DNA of 64,000 nt from Leuconostoc mesenteroides subsp. mesenteroides. Its GTDB lineage: Bacteria > Bacillota > Bacilli > Lactobacillales > Lactobacillaceae. The DNA lies in assembly GCA_009676745.1 (NCBI GenBank), contig CP046062.1:853501-917500 (forward strand). Direction: 5' to 3'. The notes beneath the pieces are model-generated. The model searched no databases. It was not told the DNA's origin and was given only the letters and a program-made list of their open reading frames with translations. This document shows, in pieces, positions 19,159-28,852 of this stretch. A program made the position numbers and the translations under genes. The first letter of the stretch is position 1, and each line of letters starts with the position of its first letter.

Positions 19159-19557
19159 ATGGCGGGTAATTTTAAAAGAAAACAATCAAATATTGCACCG
19201 TTAAACCCAGCGATAGCACGTGAAATTAAAAAATCGGAACGTGCTAACTTGGAAGCGGCCAAATATTATCGCAAAGCACATGCGCGAAGAGAGAAAAGAA
19301 TTCTTCTCATTGGCGGATTGATAGCGATGGTTTTTGTTGTGCAGCTCTTGATAGGACAAGTGAAGTTGCATGCGGCTAACCAAGAATTAACGAACACACA
19401 AGGTCGTTTGGAAAAAGTCCAAAAAACCAATAATGATTTGACTGCTAATACAAAACGTTTAAAAGACGCAACGTATTTGCAACAATTGCTACGAGACAAG
19501 TATGGTTATTCGAAGCAAGGAGAACTTGTTTATAATTTACCATCCGATAATAATTAA
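19159..19557 (+). CDS. divIC: Septum formation initiator DivIC (FtsB-like)
   Basis: 132-residue bitopic membrane protein. A basic cytoplasmic N-terminus (to about residue 48) is followed by one helix, LLIGGLIAMVFVVQLLIGQV, and an extracellular coiled coil with repeating leucines and glutamines to about residue 105, then the RDKYGYSKQGELVY block conserved in FtsB/DivIC. It would act with FtsL and DivIB at the division site. It lies between rqcP and tilS as in Bacillus. AGGTAGAA before the ATG is a modest ribosome site. Confidence 0.9.
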   Translation: MAGNFKRKQSNIAPLNPAIAREIKKSERANLEAAKYYRKAHARREKRILLIGGLIAMVFVVQLLIGQVKLHAANQELTNTQGRLEKVQKTNNDLTANTKRLKDATYLQQLLRDKYGYSKQGELVYNLPSDNN

Positions 19558-19558
19558 T

Positions 19559-19583
19559 TGAAGCGCCCTAGGGGTGTCTTTTT
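19559..19583 (+). terminator. Weak hairpin at the divIC-tilS junction
   Basis: The palindrome CCCTAGGG with flanking partial pairing is followed by TCTTTTT. It overlaps the GTG start option for tilS, so it may attenuate rather than end transcription. Low confidence. Confidence 0.3.
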
Positions 19584-20881
19584 CGTATATGACAAAAAAA
19601 ATTTTACAAACTATACAACAGTATAAATGGCCAGAAACAGTGATTGTTGCAGTTTCTGGTGGCGTTGACTCCGTCGTTTTAGCGCATGCGTTGTCAAAAA
19701 CTAAGGCAAACCTTGTTATTGCACACGTGAATTACAGGTTACGTGAAGAAAGTGATGATGATGCTGTCTTCGTTCGTCAGTTTGCGACTCAAGCTGGTGC
19801 TATATTTGAAGAACAGGTCTGGCAACATATTCCAGAACATGCGGTGGAAAAAGCAGCTCGTCAATTTCGTTATGATTTTTTTGAGGATTTAGCTCAAAAA
19901 TATCACACGAACACAATTGCTGTTGCCCATCATGCGGACGATCAAGCAGAAACAGTCCTTCTTAAGATGATACGAGGAGGGCAACTACAGCAAATGGGAG
20001 GCATGCAAACAAAGAATCATAAAGTGATTAGGCCCTTTTTGTCGATAACTAAACAGGAACTAATTACTTATGCACAGGATAATCAATTGGAATGGCGTCA
20101 GGATAAAACGAACTTTGACGTTGATTATACGCCGAGAAATTTATTGCGTAACGATGTCTTACCAAAACTGACAACTGTTAATCAACAAGCCGTCAGACAC
20201 ATTAATAATATGGCTACACAAATCGCACAACAACAGCGGTTAATTGATCATCAGGCTAAAATATACGCTAGTGACATTCAAAACTGGCAGAATATTCCTA
20301 TACTTTGGCAACTACCAACATTGAAATACTGGCTACAAAAAAATAAACTATTCAACATTAAAGAAAATCAACTACAGCAAATGGTTCGATTATTGAGTAA
20401 TACCCATAAACCGAATGGAAAAATTGCTTTAGCGGATAATTTTGAGTTTATAAAAAGTTATCAAAAAATCAGTATACAAAAACAAAAAAATATGGCGCAA
20501 GTTTTGACGCCAGTTATGTTAAAATTGAATCAATGGCATTCTTTTGCAAAAACAACATTTATGTGGACTGATAGTGTCCCTATAAATGGCCAATCATTTA
20601 TTAAGTTTCAGCTTACGCGTTCATTACCATATCTAAGCTTGCGTCCAGCAAAAGCGAGTGATAAAATTGCTCTCATAAACGGCCATAAAAATTTACGACG
20701 TTTAGCAATTGATGAGAAACTGACGCCGCAAGAACGTACAATGATGTGGGTTCTTGCGACAGCTGATGATGAAGTAATTGCAGTGCATTTACGTAGTAAT
20801 CAGTGGCGTATAAATGCGGATTTTGCTGTTAAAGAAAATACACAGCCATATTGGCTCGTATGTCAAATTGAGGAAACCTAA
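19574..20881 (+). CDS. tilS: tRNA(Ile)-lysidine synthetase
   Basis: About 430-residue enzyme that converts C34 of the CAU-anticodon tRNA-Ile to lysidine, essential for reading AUA. The N-terminal PP-loop ATP site is AVSGGVDSVV; AHHADDQAETVLLKMIRGG is the second conserved block; the C-terminal TilS domains cover roughly residues 230-430. Two starts are possible: GTG 19574 or ATG 19589. Neither has a good ribosome site; the shorter form begins MTKKILQ. The neighbour order tilS-hpt-ftsH is conserved across Firmicutes. Confidence 0.93.
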   Translation: MSFSYMTKKILQTIQQYKWPETVIVAVSGGVDSVVLAHALSKTKANLVIAHVNYRLREESDDDAVFVRQFATQAGAIFEEQVWQHIPEHAVEKAARQFRYDFFEDLAQKYHTNTIAVAHHADDQAETVLLKMIRGGQLQQMGGMQTKNHKVIRPFLSITKQELITYAQDNQLEWRQDKTNFDVDYTPRNLLRNDVLPKLTTVNQQAVRHINNMATQIAQQQRLIDHQAKIYASDIQNWQNIPILWQLPTLKYWLQKNKLFNIKENQLQQMVRLLSNTHKPNGKIALADNFEFIKSYQKISIQKQKNMAQVLTPVMLKLNQWHSFAKTTFMWTDSVPINGQSFIKFQLTRSLPYLSLRPAKASDKIALINGHKNLRRLAIDEKLTPQERTMMWVLATADDEVIAVHLRSNQWRINADFAVKENTQPYWLVCQIEET

Positions 20882-21421
20882 GTGGATAACGATATACAAG
20901 AAGTGTTGTATGACCAAGAAAGTATTCAAAAAGCGGCAGAGCGTTTGGGAAAACAAATAACCCAAGATTATGTGGGTTCAACGCCTTTGTTTTTATCAGT
21001 TTTGAAAGGTGCCTACCTTTGGACAGCAGATTTACTGCGCGAAGTAGATCTGTATGCTGAACTAGAATTTATAAAAATCTCTAGTTACCATGGTGGTGTC
21101 TCGAGTTCTGATGAAATAACGCTCGTAACAGACGTTCGCTCAGATGTTCGAGGACGAGATATTATCATTTTAGAAGACATTGTTGATACTGGACAATCAT
21201 TACTGTTTTTGAAAGAATTACTTGCAAAACGTGGTGCAAAATCAATTAAGGTAGCGACTCTACTTGATAAGATTGAAGGCCGAAAAGTTGAAGTAGATGC
21301 TGACTATGCAGGATTCAATGTTCGTAATGAATTCGTGGTTGGGTACGGTCTTGACTATGAAGAACATTACCGCAATCTACCTTATGTTGGTATTTTGAAA
21401 AAAGAAGTATACACTAAATAG
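20882..21421 (+). CDS. hpt: Hypoxanthine phosphoribosyltransferase
   Basis: 179-residue purine salvage enzyme transferring phosphoribose from PRPP to hypoxanthine or guanine. The PRPP-binding motif is IIILEDIVDTGQSL near residues 95-110, preceded by the flexible-loop SSYHGGVSS and the early LKGAYLW loop. GTG 20882 follows the tilS stop directly, with GAGG at about 20870. The purine permease under a guanine riboswitch 8 kb downstream would supply its substrates. Confidence 0.95.
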   Translation: MDNDIQEVLYDQESIQKAAERLGKQITQDYVGSTPLFLSVLKGAYLWTADLLREVDLYAELEFIKISSYHGGVSSSDEITLVTDVRSDVRGRDIIILEDIVDTGQSLLFLKELLAKRGAKSIKVATLLDKIEGRKVEVDADYAGFNVRNEFVVGYGLDYEEHYRNLPYVGILKKEVYTK

Positions 21422-21448
21422 ACTTCAAACGAGAATTGAGGAAATACA

Positions 21449-23551
21449 ATGAACAATAATAAAGGTGGCTTCTTACGAAGCAGTGTATTCTATATTTTCA
21501 TATTTCTTGCTGTTGTAGGAATGGTTTATGGGTTGTTTGGTAACGATAAGACAACCACGAAAACTATTACATCAAGTGAATTTATTAAAGCACTGAATGA
21601 TAAAGAATTGAAGTCAGTTACAGTACAGCCTGGTAACAGCATCTATAATGTTACTGGAACGTATAAAAAGGCACAAACAGCAAGTAAAGATAAAGGGCTT
21701 AGTTTATTCCAACCCACCCAAAAAGTAACTAAGTTTACGTCAACTTTGCTACCCAATGATGCGTCATTAAAGTCAGTGACAGATGCTGCTACAAAGACAA
21801 AGACAGAGTTAGTGACTAAACAAGCTGAAAATTCTGGTTTTTGGTTAAATTTGTTGGTATCCCTAGTTCCTGTTTTGTTGATTGTTGCGGTATTTTACCT
21901 GATGATGAACCAAGCTGGTGGTGGAAAAGGTGGACAAGGTGGCATGATGAGCTTTGGTAAATCCAAAGCTAAACCTTCAGACCCTAAGGATAACAAAGTA
22001 CGTTTTGCTGATGTTGCTGGTGCCGAAGAAGAAAAACAAGAACTGGTTGAAGTAGTTGAATTCCTAAAAGCGCCAAAGAAATTCGTGAACTTAGGAGCTC
22101 GTATACCAAAAGGTGTATTGCTAGAGGGACCTCCCGGAACAGGTAAAACACTTTTGGCCAAAGCCGTGGCTGGTGAAGCTAGCGTACCATTTTTCTCAAT
22201 GTCAGGATCAGATTTCGTAGAAATGTTCGTTGGTGTTGGTGCATCCCGTGTTCGTGACTTATTTGAAAATGCTAAGAAATCAGCACCAGCTATTATCTTC
22301 ATTGATGAAATTGATGCAGTCGGTCGTCGTCGAGGAACAGGTATGGGCGGTGGTAACGATGAGCGTGAGCAGACTTTGAACCAAATTTTGATAGAAATGG
22401 ACGGTTTCGAAGGTTCTGAAGGTGTTATTATTTTAGCATCTACTAACCGTTCGGATGTCTTAGATCCCGCATTGCTTCGTTCGGGTCGTTTTGATCGTAA
22501 GATTTTGGTTGGAGCACCGGATGTCAAAGGGCGTGAAGCAATCTTGAATGTCCATGCAAAAAACAAACCATTGGCAGATAATGTTGATTTAAAAGCTATT
22601 GCTCAACAAACTCCAGGGTATGTTGGAGCGGATTTGGAAAACTTGTTAAATGAAGCGGCATTGCTTGCTGCCCGTCGAAACAAGTCCAAAGTGGATGCTG
22701 CAGATATTGATGAAGCTGAAGACCGTATTTTCCAAGGTCCGGCCAAAACAAATCATAACATGTCTGAATCAGAACGTCGTACAACTGCTTATCATGAAGC
22801 TGGTCATGCGTTAGTAGGGCTAGTTCGTTCAGAAGCTTCAGTTGTTCGAAAAGTTACTATTGTTCCTCGTGGCCGTATTGGCGGTTACGCATTAATGACG
22901 CCTAAGAATGATCGTTATAACTTAAAATATTCAGAGGCTAAGGAGCAATTGGCTGGTTTGATGGGTGGTCGTGCTGCAGAAATATTTATGTTCAACGAAT
23001 CTAGTTCAGGCGCCTCAAATGATTTCCAACAAGCAACTGGTTTGGCTCGTCAAATGGTTACGGCTTTCGGAATGTCTGATAAATTAGGCATGGTTCAACT
23101 TGAAGGAAATGCTAGTGTTGGCTATGCTGATCAAGCTGGTAATCGTGCGTACTCTGAAGAAACAGCCCGTTTGATCGATGAAGAAGTACGTCGATTGGCA
23201 CGTGAAGCGTTTGATGATGCTATTGCTATATTACGTGACAACAAAGACAAATTGACGGCAATTGCTGAGGCTCTGCTTGAAGTGGAAACATTAGATGAAA
23301 AGCAAATTAAAGATATTTATCTAACAGGAACCTTTACTCGTAAGGACATCCAAGATGATACAGAGCTTGCAAAGGCAAAGTCGTTTGAAGAGGCAAAAGC
23401 TGCTGCTGATGCTAAGGATTCACAAGCTGAGCAACGTTTTGAAAAGCAAGATGAAGAAAAATCATCTGACGATCACTCAGAGTCACAAAGTGAAGACACT
23501 GATTCAACAGATAAGTCAGAAACAGATGACATTAATTCAGAAAATAAGTAA
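21449..23551 (+). CDS. ftsH: ATP-dependent zinc metalloprotease FtsH
   Basis: 700-residue membrane-bound AAA+ protease. Helix 1 is near residues 9-26 and helix 2 near 130-152, with the extracellular domain between. AAA+ motifs: Walker A GPPGTGKT, Walker [10 protein letters not shown], the second region of homology ending RSGRFDR. The zinc site is H449-E-A-G-H453. After about residue 635 comes a long acidic, Ser/Asp/Glu-rich tail of low complexity. AATTGAGGAAA precedes ATG 21449. Part of the tilS-hpt-ftsH-hslO-lysS run. Confidence 0.96.
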   Translation: MNNNKGGFLRSSVFYIFIFLAVVGMVYGLFGNDKTTTKTITSSEFIKALNDKELKSVTVQPGNSIYNVTGTYKKAQTASKDKGLSLFQPTQKVTKFTSTLLPNDASLKSVTDAATKTKTELVTKQAENSGFWLNLLVSLVPVLLIVAVFYLMMNQAGGGKGGQGGMMSFGKSKAKPSDPKDNKVRFADVAGAEEEKQELVEVVEFLKAPKKFVNLGARIPKGVLLEGPPGTGKTLLAKAVAGEASVPFFSMSGSDFVEMFVGVGASRVRDLFENAKKSAPAIIFIDEIDAVGRRRGTGMGGGNDEREQTLNQILIEMDGFEGSEGVIILASTNRSDVLDPALLRSGRFDRKILVGAPDVKGREAILNVHAKNKPLADNVDLKAIAQQTPGYVGADLENLLNEAALLAARRNKSKVDAADIDEAEDRIFQGPAKTNHNMSESERRTTAYHEAGHALVGLVRSEASVVRKVTIVPRGRIGGYALMTPKNDRYNLKYSEAKEQLAGLMGGRAAEIFMFNESSSGASNDFQQATGLARQMVTAFGMSDKLGMVQLEGNASVGYADQAGNRAYSEETARLIDEEVRRLAREAFDDAIAILRDNKDKLTAIAEALLEVETLDEKQIKDIYLTGTFTRKDIQDDTELAKAKSFEEAKAAADAKDSQAEQRFEKQDEEKSSDDHSESQSEDTDSTDKSETDDINSENK

Positions 23552-23556
23552 AATAG

Positions 23557-23583
23557 AAGTTGGCGGTGACGTCGGCTTTTTAT
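23557..23583 (+). terminator. Terminator-like hairpin after ftsH
   Basis: AAGTTGGC at 23557-23564 pairs with GTCGGCTT at 23571-23578 using three G-U pairs, loop GGTGAC, then TTTTT. Probably partial termination before hslO. Confidence 0.55.
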
Positions 23584-23659
23584 TTTGTCGTGTATTTAGC
23601 AAATATAAAAGTAATAAACTGTTAAATACCAAAATAATGAATGAAACATAGGGAAAATT

Positions 23660-24553
23660 ATGGCAGATCAATTTATCAAAGCAATTACTAAAAACAAATA
23701 TTTTCGTACGTTTGCTATAAATGGGACTAATCTCGTCCATCAGGGGGCACAAATTCATGAAACATCGCGTATTGCTGCTGTTGTTCTTGGACGTGGCTTG
23801 TTGGCTACTACCTTGACAGCTCAGGCTGTTTTGAAAGGTGAAGAAACCTTATCGACAAAAATTAATGGACGTGGACCAATTGGCAATGTTGTAGTAGAAG
23901 CTGATACTAAAGGAAGCGTACGTGGTTACGTAACCAATCCAAATCTTGAGACACTTATAAATGACGCGGGACAACTTGATGTGGCCAAGGCTGTTGGAAA
24001 AAATGGTTTTCTACAGGTGACAAAATTTGCTCCATATTCTGACCCTTACATAGGTCAGAGTCAATTAATTAGTGGAGAAATTGGCGATGATTTTACATAC
24101 TATTTAGCACAATCAGAGCAAACACCATCAGTTATAGGTGTTTCCGTCCATATGAACAATGATGATACAGTTGCTGGAGCAGGTGGCTTTCTTGTTCAGG
24201 CGCTACCTGATGCTACCGATGAGGCAATTGATCAACTTGAAGTAGCTCTAAAAAACATGAAACCACTTTCTGAAATGATTCAAGAAGGATACACGCCATT
24301 AGAAGTGCTTGAGGAAATTTTTGGGAAAGGTGAAGTTGATATCCTTCAAACGGCTGGCATTGGGTTGGCTGCAGAGCCATCCAAAGATGCGTATGCTAAA
24401 ATGCTGCTCACCCTTCCAGCAACTGAAATTCAGGCAATGATCAAAGAAGATCATGGTGCTGAAATTGTGGGAAAGTTCTCTGGAAAGCGTTACTTTTTCA
24501 CAGAAGAACAATTATCCGAAATTTTGAAACAGATTGAAAAAAATAACGAGTAA
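23660..24553 (+). CDS. hslO: Hsp33-family chaperone lacking all redox cysteines
   Basis: 297-residue Hsp33 homologue. The N-terminal dimerisation/substrate domain is normal (RIAAVVLGRGLLATTLTAQ, GRGPIGNVVVEAD). The C-terminal redox switch normally holds Cys-x-Cys and Cys-x-x-Cys around one zinc. Aligning IGLAAEPSKDA and EIVGKFSGKRY with the family pattern places Ala238, Pro240, Gly271 and Ser274 at the four cysteine positions, and the protein contains no cysteine anywhere. The rest of the domain, including the FTEEQL helix, is kept. It cannot act as the classical oxidation-activated holdase; a constitutively active or otherwise controlled chaperone is possible. The ORF is intact, with AGGGAAAA before ATG. 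Genome position before lysS is standard. Confidence 0.92.
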   Translation: MADQFIKAITKNKYFRTFAINGTNLVHQGAQIHETSRIAAVVLGRGLLATTLTAQAVLKGEETLSTKINGRGPIGNVVVEADTKGSVRGYVTNPNLETLINDAGQLDVAKAVGKNGFLQVTKFAPYSDPYIGQSQLISGEIGDDFTYYLAQSEQTPSVIGVSVHMNNDDTVAGAGGFLVQALPDATDEAIDQLEVALKNMKPLSEMIQEGYTPLEVLEEIFGKGEVDILQTAGIGLAAEPSKDAYAKMLLTLPATEIQAMIKEDHGAEIVGKFSGKRYFFTEEQLSEILKQIEKNNE

Positions 24554-24555
24554 CT

Positions 24556-24584
24556 TTGAGATTATTAGTTTTTTTTGGTATGAT
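24556..24584 (+). promoter_or_regulatory. Promoter of lysS
   Basis: TTGAGA at 24556-24561 and TATGAT at 24579-24584 are separated by 17 bp. The leader of about 50 bases is too short for a T-box, and none is seen. Confidence 0.6.
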
Positions 24585-24609
24585 ATTTAATTAGTAGGCG
24601 TGTATTTAA

Positions 24610-26127
<1,518 letters not shown>

Positions 26128-26134
26128 TAAAGTA

Positions 26135-26164
26135 TTGACAAGTCGTTACATAATTGGTTATAAT
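26135..26164 (+). promoter_or_regulatory. Promoter of tRNA-Asn copy 1
   Basis: Consensus TTGACA and TATAAT with an 18-bp spacer, beginning 8 bases after the lysS stop codon. Confidence 0.8.
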
Positions 26165-26189
26165 AATATAGTTGTGTTAGCGACATCAT

Positions 26190-26262
26190 TCCGACTTAGC
26201 TCAGTTGGTAGAGCACCTGACTGTTAATCAGGTTGTCGCCGGTTCGAGCCCGGCAGTCGGAG
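26190..26262 (+). tRNA. tRNA-Asn (anticodon GTT), copy 1
   Basis: 73 bases with acceptor stem TCCGACT/AGTCGGA, discriminator G, and anticodon GTT at 26223-26225. CCA is not encoded. Promoter TTGACA at 26135-26140, 18 bp, TATAAT at 26159-26164. It has its own terminator at 26267. Confidence 0.97.
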
Positions 26263-26266
26263 TTTG

Positions 26267-26302
26267 AAAAGAAGCAAATCAAGATGATTTGCTTCTTTTT
26301 TT
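26267..26302 (+). terminator. Terminator after tRNA-Asn copy 1
   Basis: 15-base perfect stem: AAAAGAAGCAAATCA at 26267-26281 and its complement at 26285-26299, three-base loop, T-run. Confidence 0.9.
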
Positions 26303-26315
26303 GTATGATAAACTA

Positions 26316-26344
26316 TTGACAGATTTTCTTACTCATGGCATAAT
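26316..26344 (+). promoter_or_regulatory. Promoter of tRNA-Asn copy 2 and tRNA-Thr
   Basis: TTGACA at 26316-26321, 17 bp, CATAAT at 26339-26344. It is the duplicated counterpart of the promoter at 26135. Confidence 0.75.
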
Positions 26345-26369
26345 AATATAGTTGTGTTAGCAACGTTAT

Positions 26370-26442
26370 TCCGACTTAGCTCAGTTGGTAGAGCACCTGA
26401 CTGTTAATCAGGTTGTCGCCGGTTCGAGCCCGGCAGTCGGAG
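26370..26442 (+). tRNA. tRNA-Asn (anticodon GTT), copy 2
   Basis: Identical in sequence to the tRNA at 26190 and exactly 180 bp downstream of it. Anticodon GTT at 26403-26405. It lacks its own terminator and is followed four bases later by tRNA-Thr. Confidence 0.97.
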
Positions 26443-26446
26443 TTTC

Positions 26447-26519
26447 GCCGACGTAGCTCAGTTGGTAGAGCACGGGTATCGTAAACCTGGGGTCGGAGGT
26501 TCGAATCCTCTCGTCGGCA
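26447..26519 (+). tRNA. tRNA-Thr (anticodon CGT)
   Basis: 73 bases; acceptor GCCGACG/CGTCGGC, discriminator A, anticodon CGT at 26480-26482 reading ACG. Co-transcribed with tRNA-Asn copy 2. Confidence 0.96.
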
Positions 26520-26526
26520 CTATTAT

Positions 26527-26570
26527 GCAAACCTTGCAAAGCAAATCATCAGAGGTTTGCTTATTTTTTT
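26527..26570 (+). terminator. Terminator of the tRNA-Asn/tRNA-Thr unit
   Basis: GCAAACCT at 26527-26534 pairs with AGGTTTGC at 26553-26560, then TTATTTTTTT. A TATAAT at 26570-26575 directly follows. Confidence 0.8.
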
Positions 26571-26597
26571 ATAATGAAAAGGACACAATTGCAAAAT

Positions 26598-27131
26598 ATG
26601 ATTGTACTATTCAATAAACCGTACAACGTTTTAACTAAGTTTACTGATGCTGATGGGCGGCAAACTTTGGCTAACTACATTGATATTCCACGGGTGTACG
26701 CTGCTGGTCGTTTGGACATGGATAGTGAAGGACTATTACTGTTAACGGATAGCGGTAAACTGAATCATGAATTGACTGATCCCGGTAATAAAGCCTATAA
26801 AACTTATGTTGTTCAAGTAGAAGGTGTTCCGACGAAGGCACAGTTAAAGCAACTTGAGCAAGGTGTGGCATTAAAAGATGGGTTAACTTTACCAGCTAAA
26901 GTCAAACGAATTCCTTATCCAAAATGGCTGTGGGAACGAGAGAAACCGATTCGTATTCGTAAAAATCAACCAACAAGTTTTATTCAATTAAAAATAAAAG
27001 AAGGCCGTAATCGGCAAGTACGCCGTATGACGGCAGCTGTCGGTATTCCAACATTACGTTTGATACGGACACATATTGGTGAATATCATATTGCTGACTT
27101 AAAGCCAGGGCAATATCGAATTGTGAAGTAA
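26598..27131 (+). CDS. Pseudouridine synthase, RsuA/RluE family
   Basis: 177-residue enzyme of the RsuA/RluB/E/F family with the signature AAGRLDMDSEGLLLLTDSG, where the Asp of GRLD is catalytic. There is no N-terminal S4 domain, and the opening MIVLFNKPYNVLTKFTD is typical of RluE, which modifies U2457 of 23S rRNA in E. coli; the target here is inferred. A longer reading from ATG 26574 exists, but that ATG overlaps the TATAAT at 26570-26575 and would lie upstream of transcription start, so ATG 26598 is chosen. The closing RNRQVRRM block is the conserved RNA-binding motif. Confidence 0.88.
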   Translation: MIVLFNKPYNVLTKFTDADGRQTLANYIDIPRVYAAGRLDMDSEGLLLLTDSGKLNHELTDPGNKAYKTYVVQVEGVPTKAQLKQLEQGVALKDGLTLPAKVKRIPYPKWLWEREKPIRIRKNQPTSFIQLKIKEGRNRQVRRMTAAVGIPTLRLIRTHIGEYHIADLKPGQYRIVK

Positions 27132-27201
27132 TGATTTTGTGGTGCAAAAGCAACATAAATGGTTATAATAGTAAAAGATGTAAATTTAAAGAGGTGAACT
27201 C

Positions 27202-27918
27202 ATGGGACGTAAATGGGAAAATATTAAAATGAAGAAGGCGCAGACTGACGGTGCTGCTGCTAAAGTTAATAGTAAGTATGGCATTGAAATTTATGCCGCA
27301 GCAAAGCAAGGTGGCAGCCCAGACCCTGAGGCTAATTCAACATTAAAGTTTGTTATTGAACGTGCGAAGCAAGCGCAAGTACCAAAGCATGTTATCGAAC
27401 GTGCCATTGAAAAAGCAAAGGGTTCAGGGAATGAAACTTTTATCGAGGGACGTTATGAAGGATTTGGTCCAAACGGTTCATTGATTATTGTTGATACGTT
27501 GACATCAAACGTTAATCGTACAGCAACAAATGTGCGCACAGCTTTCAATAAAAATGGTGGTACTTATGGTGCTGCTGGTTCTGTTAGTTATTTATTCGAT
27601 GAAACAGGTGTTATTGTTTTTGAGGGTGAAGATGCTGATGCTACATTGGAAACACTGTTAGATGCTGAAGTTGATGTTCGTGATGCTGAACAACAAGACG
27701 ATCATATTGTTGTGTACACAGAACCAACTGCTCTTCATCAAGCAATTGCTGCTCTGCGTGAAAATGGTGTGAGCGATTTCTCAACTACGGAAATTAGTAT
27801 GTTGCCACAATCAGAAATGACACTGGCAGGCGAAGACTTAGAAATTTTTGAAAAGCTAATTGATGTATTAGAATCTGACGATGATGTTCAAAAAGTGTAT
27901 CATAACGTTGAAATATAA
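27202..27918 (+). CDS. YebC/PmpR family protein
   Basis: 238-residue YebC/TACO1-family protein. The N-terminus [13 protein letters not shown] is the usual family start and the [20 protein letters not shown] block is diagnostic. Members have been described as DNA-binding regulators (PmpR) and more recently as ribosome-associated factors easing proline-rich stalling; the role here is not decided by sequence. AAAGAGGTGAA precedes the ATG. A TATAAT lies at 27164-27169. It ends at a strong terminator. Confidence 0.92.
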   Translation: MGRKWENIKMKKAQTDGAAAKVNSKYGIEIYAAAKQGGSPDPEANSTLKFVIERAKQAQVPKHVIERAIEKAKGSGNETFIEGRYEGFGPNGSLIIVDTLTSNVNRTATNVRTAFNKNGGTYGAAGSVSYLFDETGVIVFEGEDADATLETLLDAEVDVRDAEQQDDHIVVYTEPTALHQAIAALRENGVSDFSTTEISMLPQSEMTLAGEDLEIFEKLIDVLESDDDVQKVYHNVEI

Positions 27919-27926
27919 TAGTAAAT

Positions 27927-27956
27927 AAAAACGCAATGTATATCATTGCGTTTTTT
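27927..27956. terminator. Terminator after the yebC-family gene
   Basis: 12-base perfect stem AAAAACGCAATG at 27927-27938 with complement at 27944-27955, loop of 5, T-run on the right and A-run on the left. Confidence 0.9.
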
Positions 27957-28298
27957 AATTTGTGAATGAATTTTGTAAAAAAATTGAGCATGACAGTTTC
28001 CTGTTTAAAGATATCATGATTTTTAACATGCATTTCTTTGATGATTTTCAAGCAATTGGCTACGAATATGGTACTTACTCTTATTGCATTTTTGATGTTT
28101 TGACTAGATGAGTCATTAAAGACTTGTTTAACCCACTCAGTTGGCCTAAATCGAGATTTGAAAACTTGGTAAGTATTATCACCTAACACGCTCCAAAACG
28201 CCTTGTGTGGCTTATAGGATACCACGATAAACAATTCATTTTGACTACAATTGCTGAATGTGTTCAACTACTTTATTACCAAATTTGTTGATAACCAT
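27957..28298 (-). pseudogene. Decayed small gene of unknown function
   Basis: The 529-base gap between the yebC-family gene and tRNA-Glu shows no intact gene. On the minus strand, ATG 28298 with AAAGGAG at 28314-28320 opens [17 protein letters not shown] and stops at 28245; a different frame then continues with a protein-like run ([41 protein letters not shown]) to about 27960. This looks like one ~110-residue gene broken by a frameshift. A TTG-started reading at 28267 exists but runs 124 bases into the yebC-family gene. I do not recognise the family. Confidence 0.35.
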
Positions 28299-28415
28299 CT
28301 GCTGACTTTATTGCTCCTTTAGGCAAAATTTTACTTCTTAAAACCAATTGACAGAGCAATTTTGGTGTTTATACGGAAATAATTTTTAACCTAAATAGAT
28401 ATCAAGAAGATAAAA

Positions 28416-28442
28416 TAAAAAGCCGCAACCGAAGTTGCGACT
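28416..28442 (-). terminator. Terminator of tRNA-Glu
   Basis: On the minus strand AGTCGCAAC, a TTCG tetraloop, GTTGCGGCT and then TTTTTATTTT. One G-T pair in a 9-bp stem. Confidence 0.85.
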
Positions 28443-28447
28443 TGATA

Positions 28448-28519
28448 TAGCTCGTGAGAGAATCGAACTCTCGATTCCGCCGTGAAAGGGCAGCGTCTTA
28501 GCCACTTGACCAACGAGCC
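28448..28519 (-). tRNA. tRNA-Glu (anticodon TTC)
   Basis: 72 bases; acceptor GGCTCGT/ACGAGCT with G1-U72, discriminator A, anticodon TTC at 28486-28484. CCA not encoded. A UUCG-loop terminator lies six bases past the 3' end. Confidence 0.95.
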
Positions 28520-28684
28520 ATGGTCAATAATGTCAATCTGTATTAGTTGACTATAATATAATATCAAGTTTTTAGGCACTCGTCAAGTGATTTATAAGTA
28601 TTTTTTGGTAAGTAATTATTATCATTTCAGATTAAGCACTTGTCTTCTTCAAATATCAATGCTAGACTATTCTATGTGAAATTT

Positions 28685-28790
28685 AGCTGATATAGTATCG
28701 AATAATGGTCGATTGTTTCTAGCCAGCACCCATGCTGGAACTATCATAAATATGTTATTTAATTGATAGCCACCTGTGCATCAATTTTTT
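28685..28790 (+). promoter_or_regulatory. Guanine-class purine riboswitch with terminator
   Basis: Aptamer: P1 TGATA at 28688-28692 with TATCA at 28742-28746; P2 ATCGA/TCGAT with loop ATAATGG; J2/3 TGTTTCTA; P3 CCAGC/GCTGG with loop ACCCAT, so the GG and CC of the two loops can kiss. J3/1 is AACTAT; the C corresponds to C74 of the xpt aptamer, indicating guanine/hypoxanthine rather than adenine. Platform: CTATCA (28741-28746), the P1 3' side, can pair with TGATAG (28764-28769) as antiterminator; otherwise AATTGAT (28761) and ATCAATT (28780) form a terminator ending in TTTTTT. Ligand binding frees the terminator: an OFF switch. It directly precedes a guanine/hypoxanthine permease. Confidence 0.88.
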
Positions 28791-28852
28791 ATTTTCCATT
28801 GATTATTCATACAAATAGGCTGATGAGTTACATAATTGTATAGGAGAGAATA

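Noticed and set aside
21895-22566. Long minus-strand ORF inside ftsH
   Set aside because: Shadow of a strongly conserved gene; no ribosome site and biased low-complexity composition.
26574-26597. Upstream ATG for the pseudouridine synthase
   Set aside because: It overlaps a TATAAT element and would precede transcription start; the family N-terminus begins at 26598.
27794-28267. 157-codon minus-strand ORF overlapping the yebC-family gene
   Set aside because: It runs 124 bases into a well-supported gene on the other strand and through its terminator; only the outer part is protein-like, so it is treated as a remnant.
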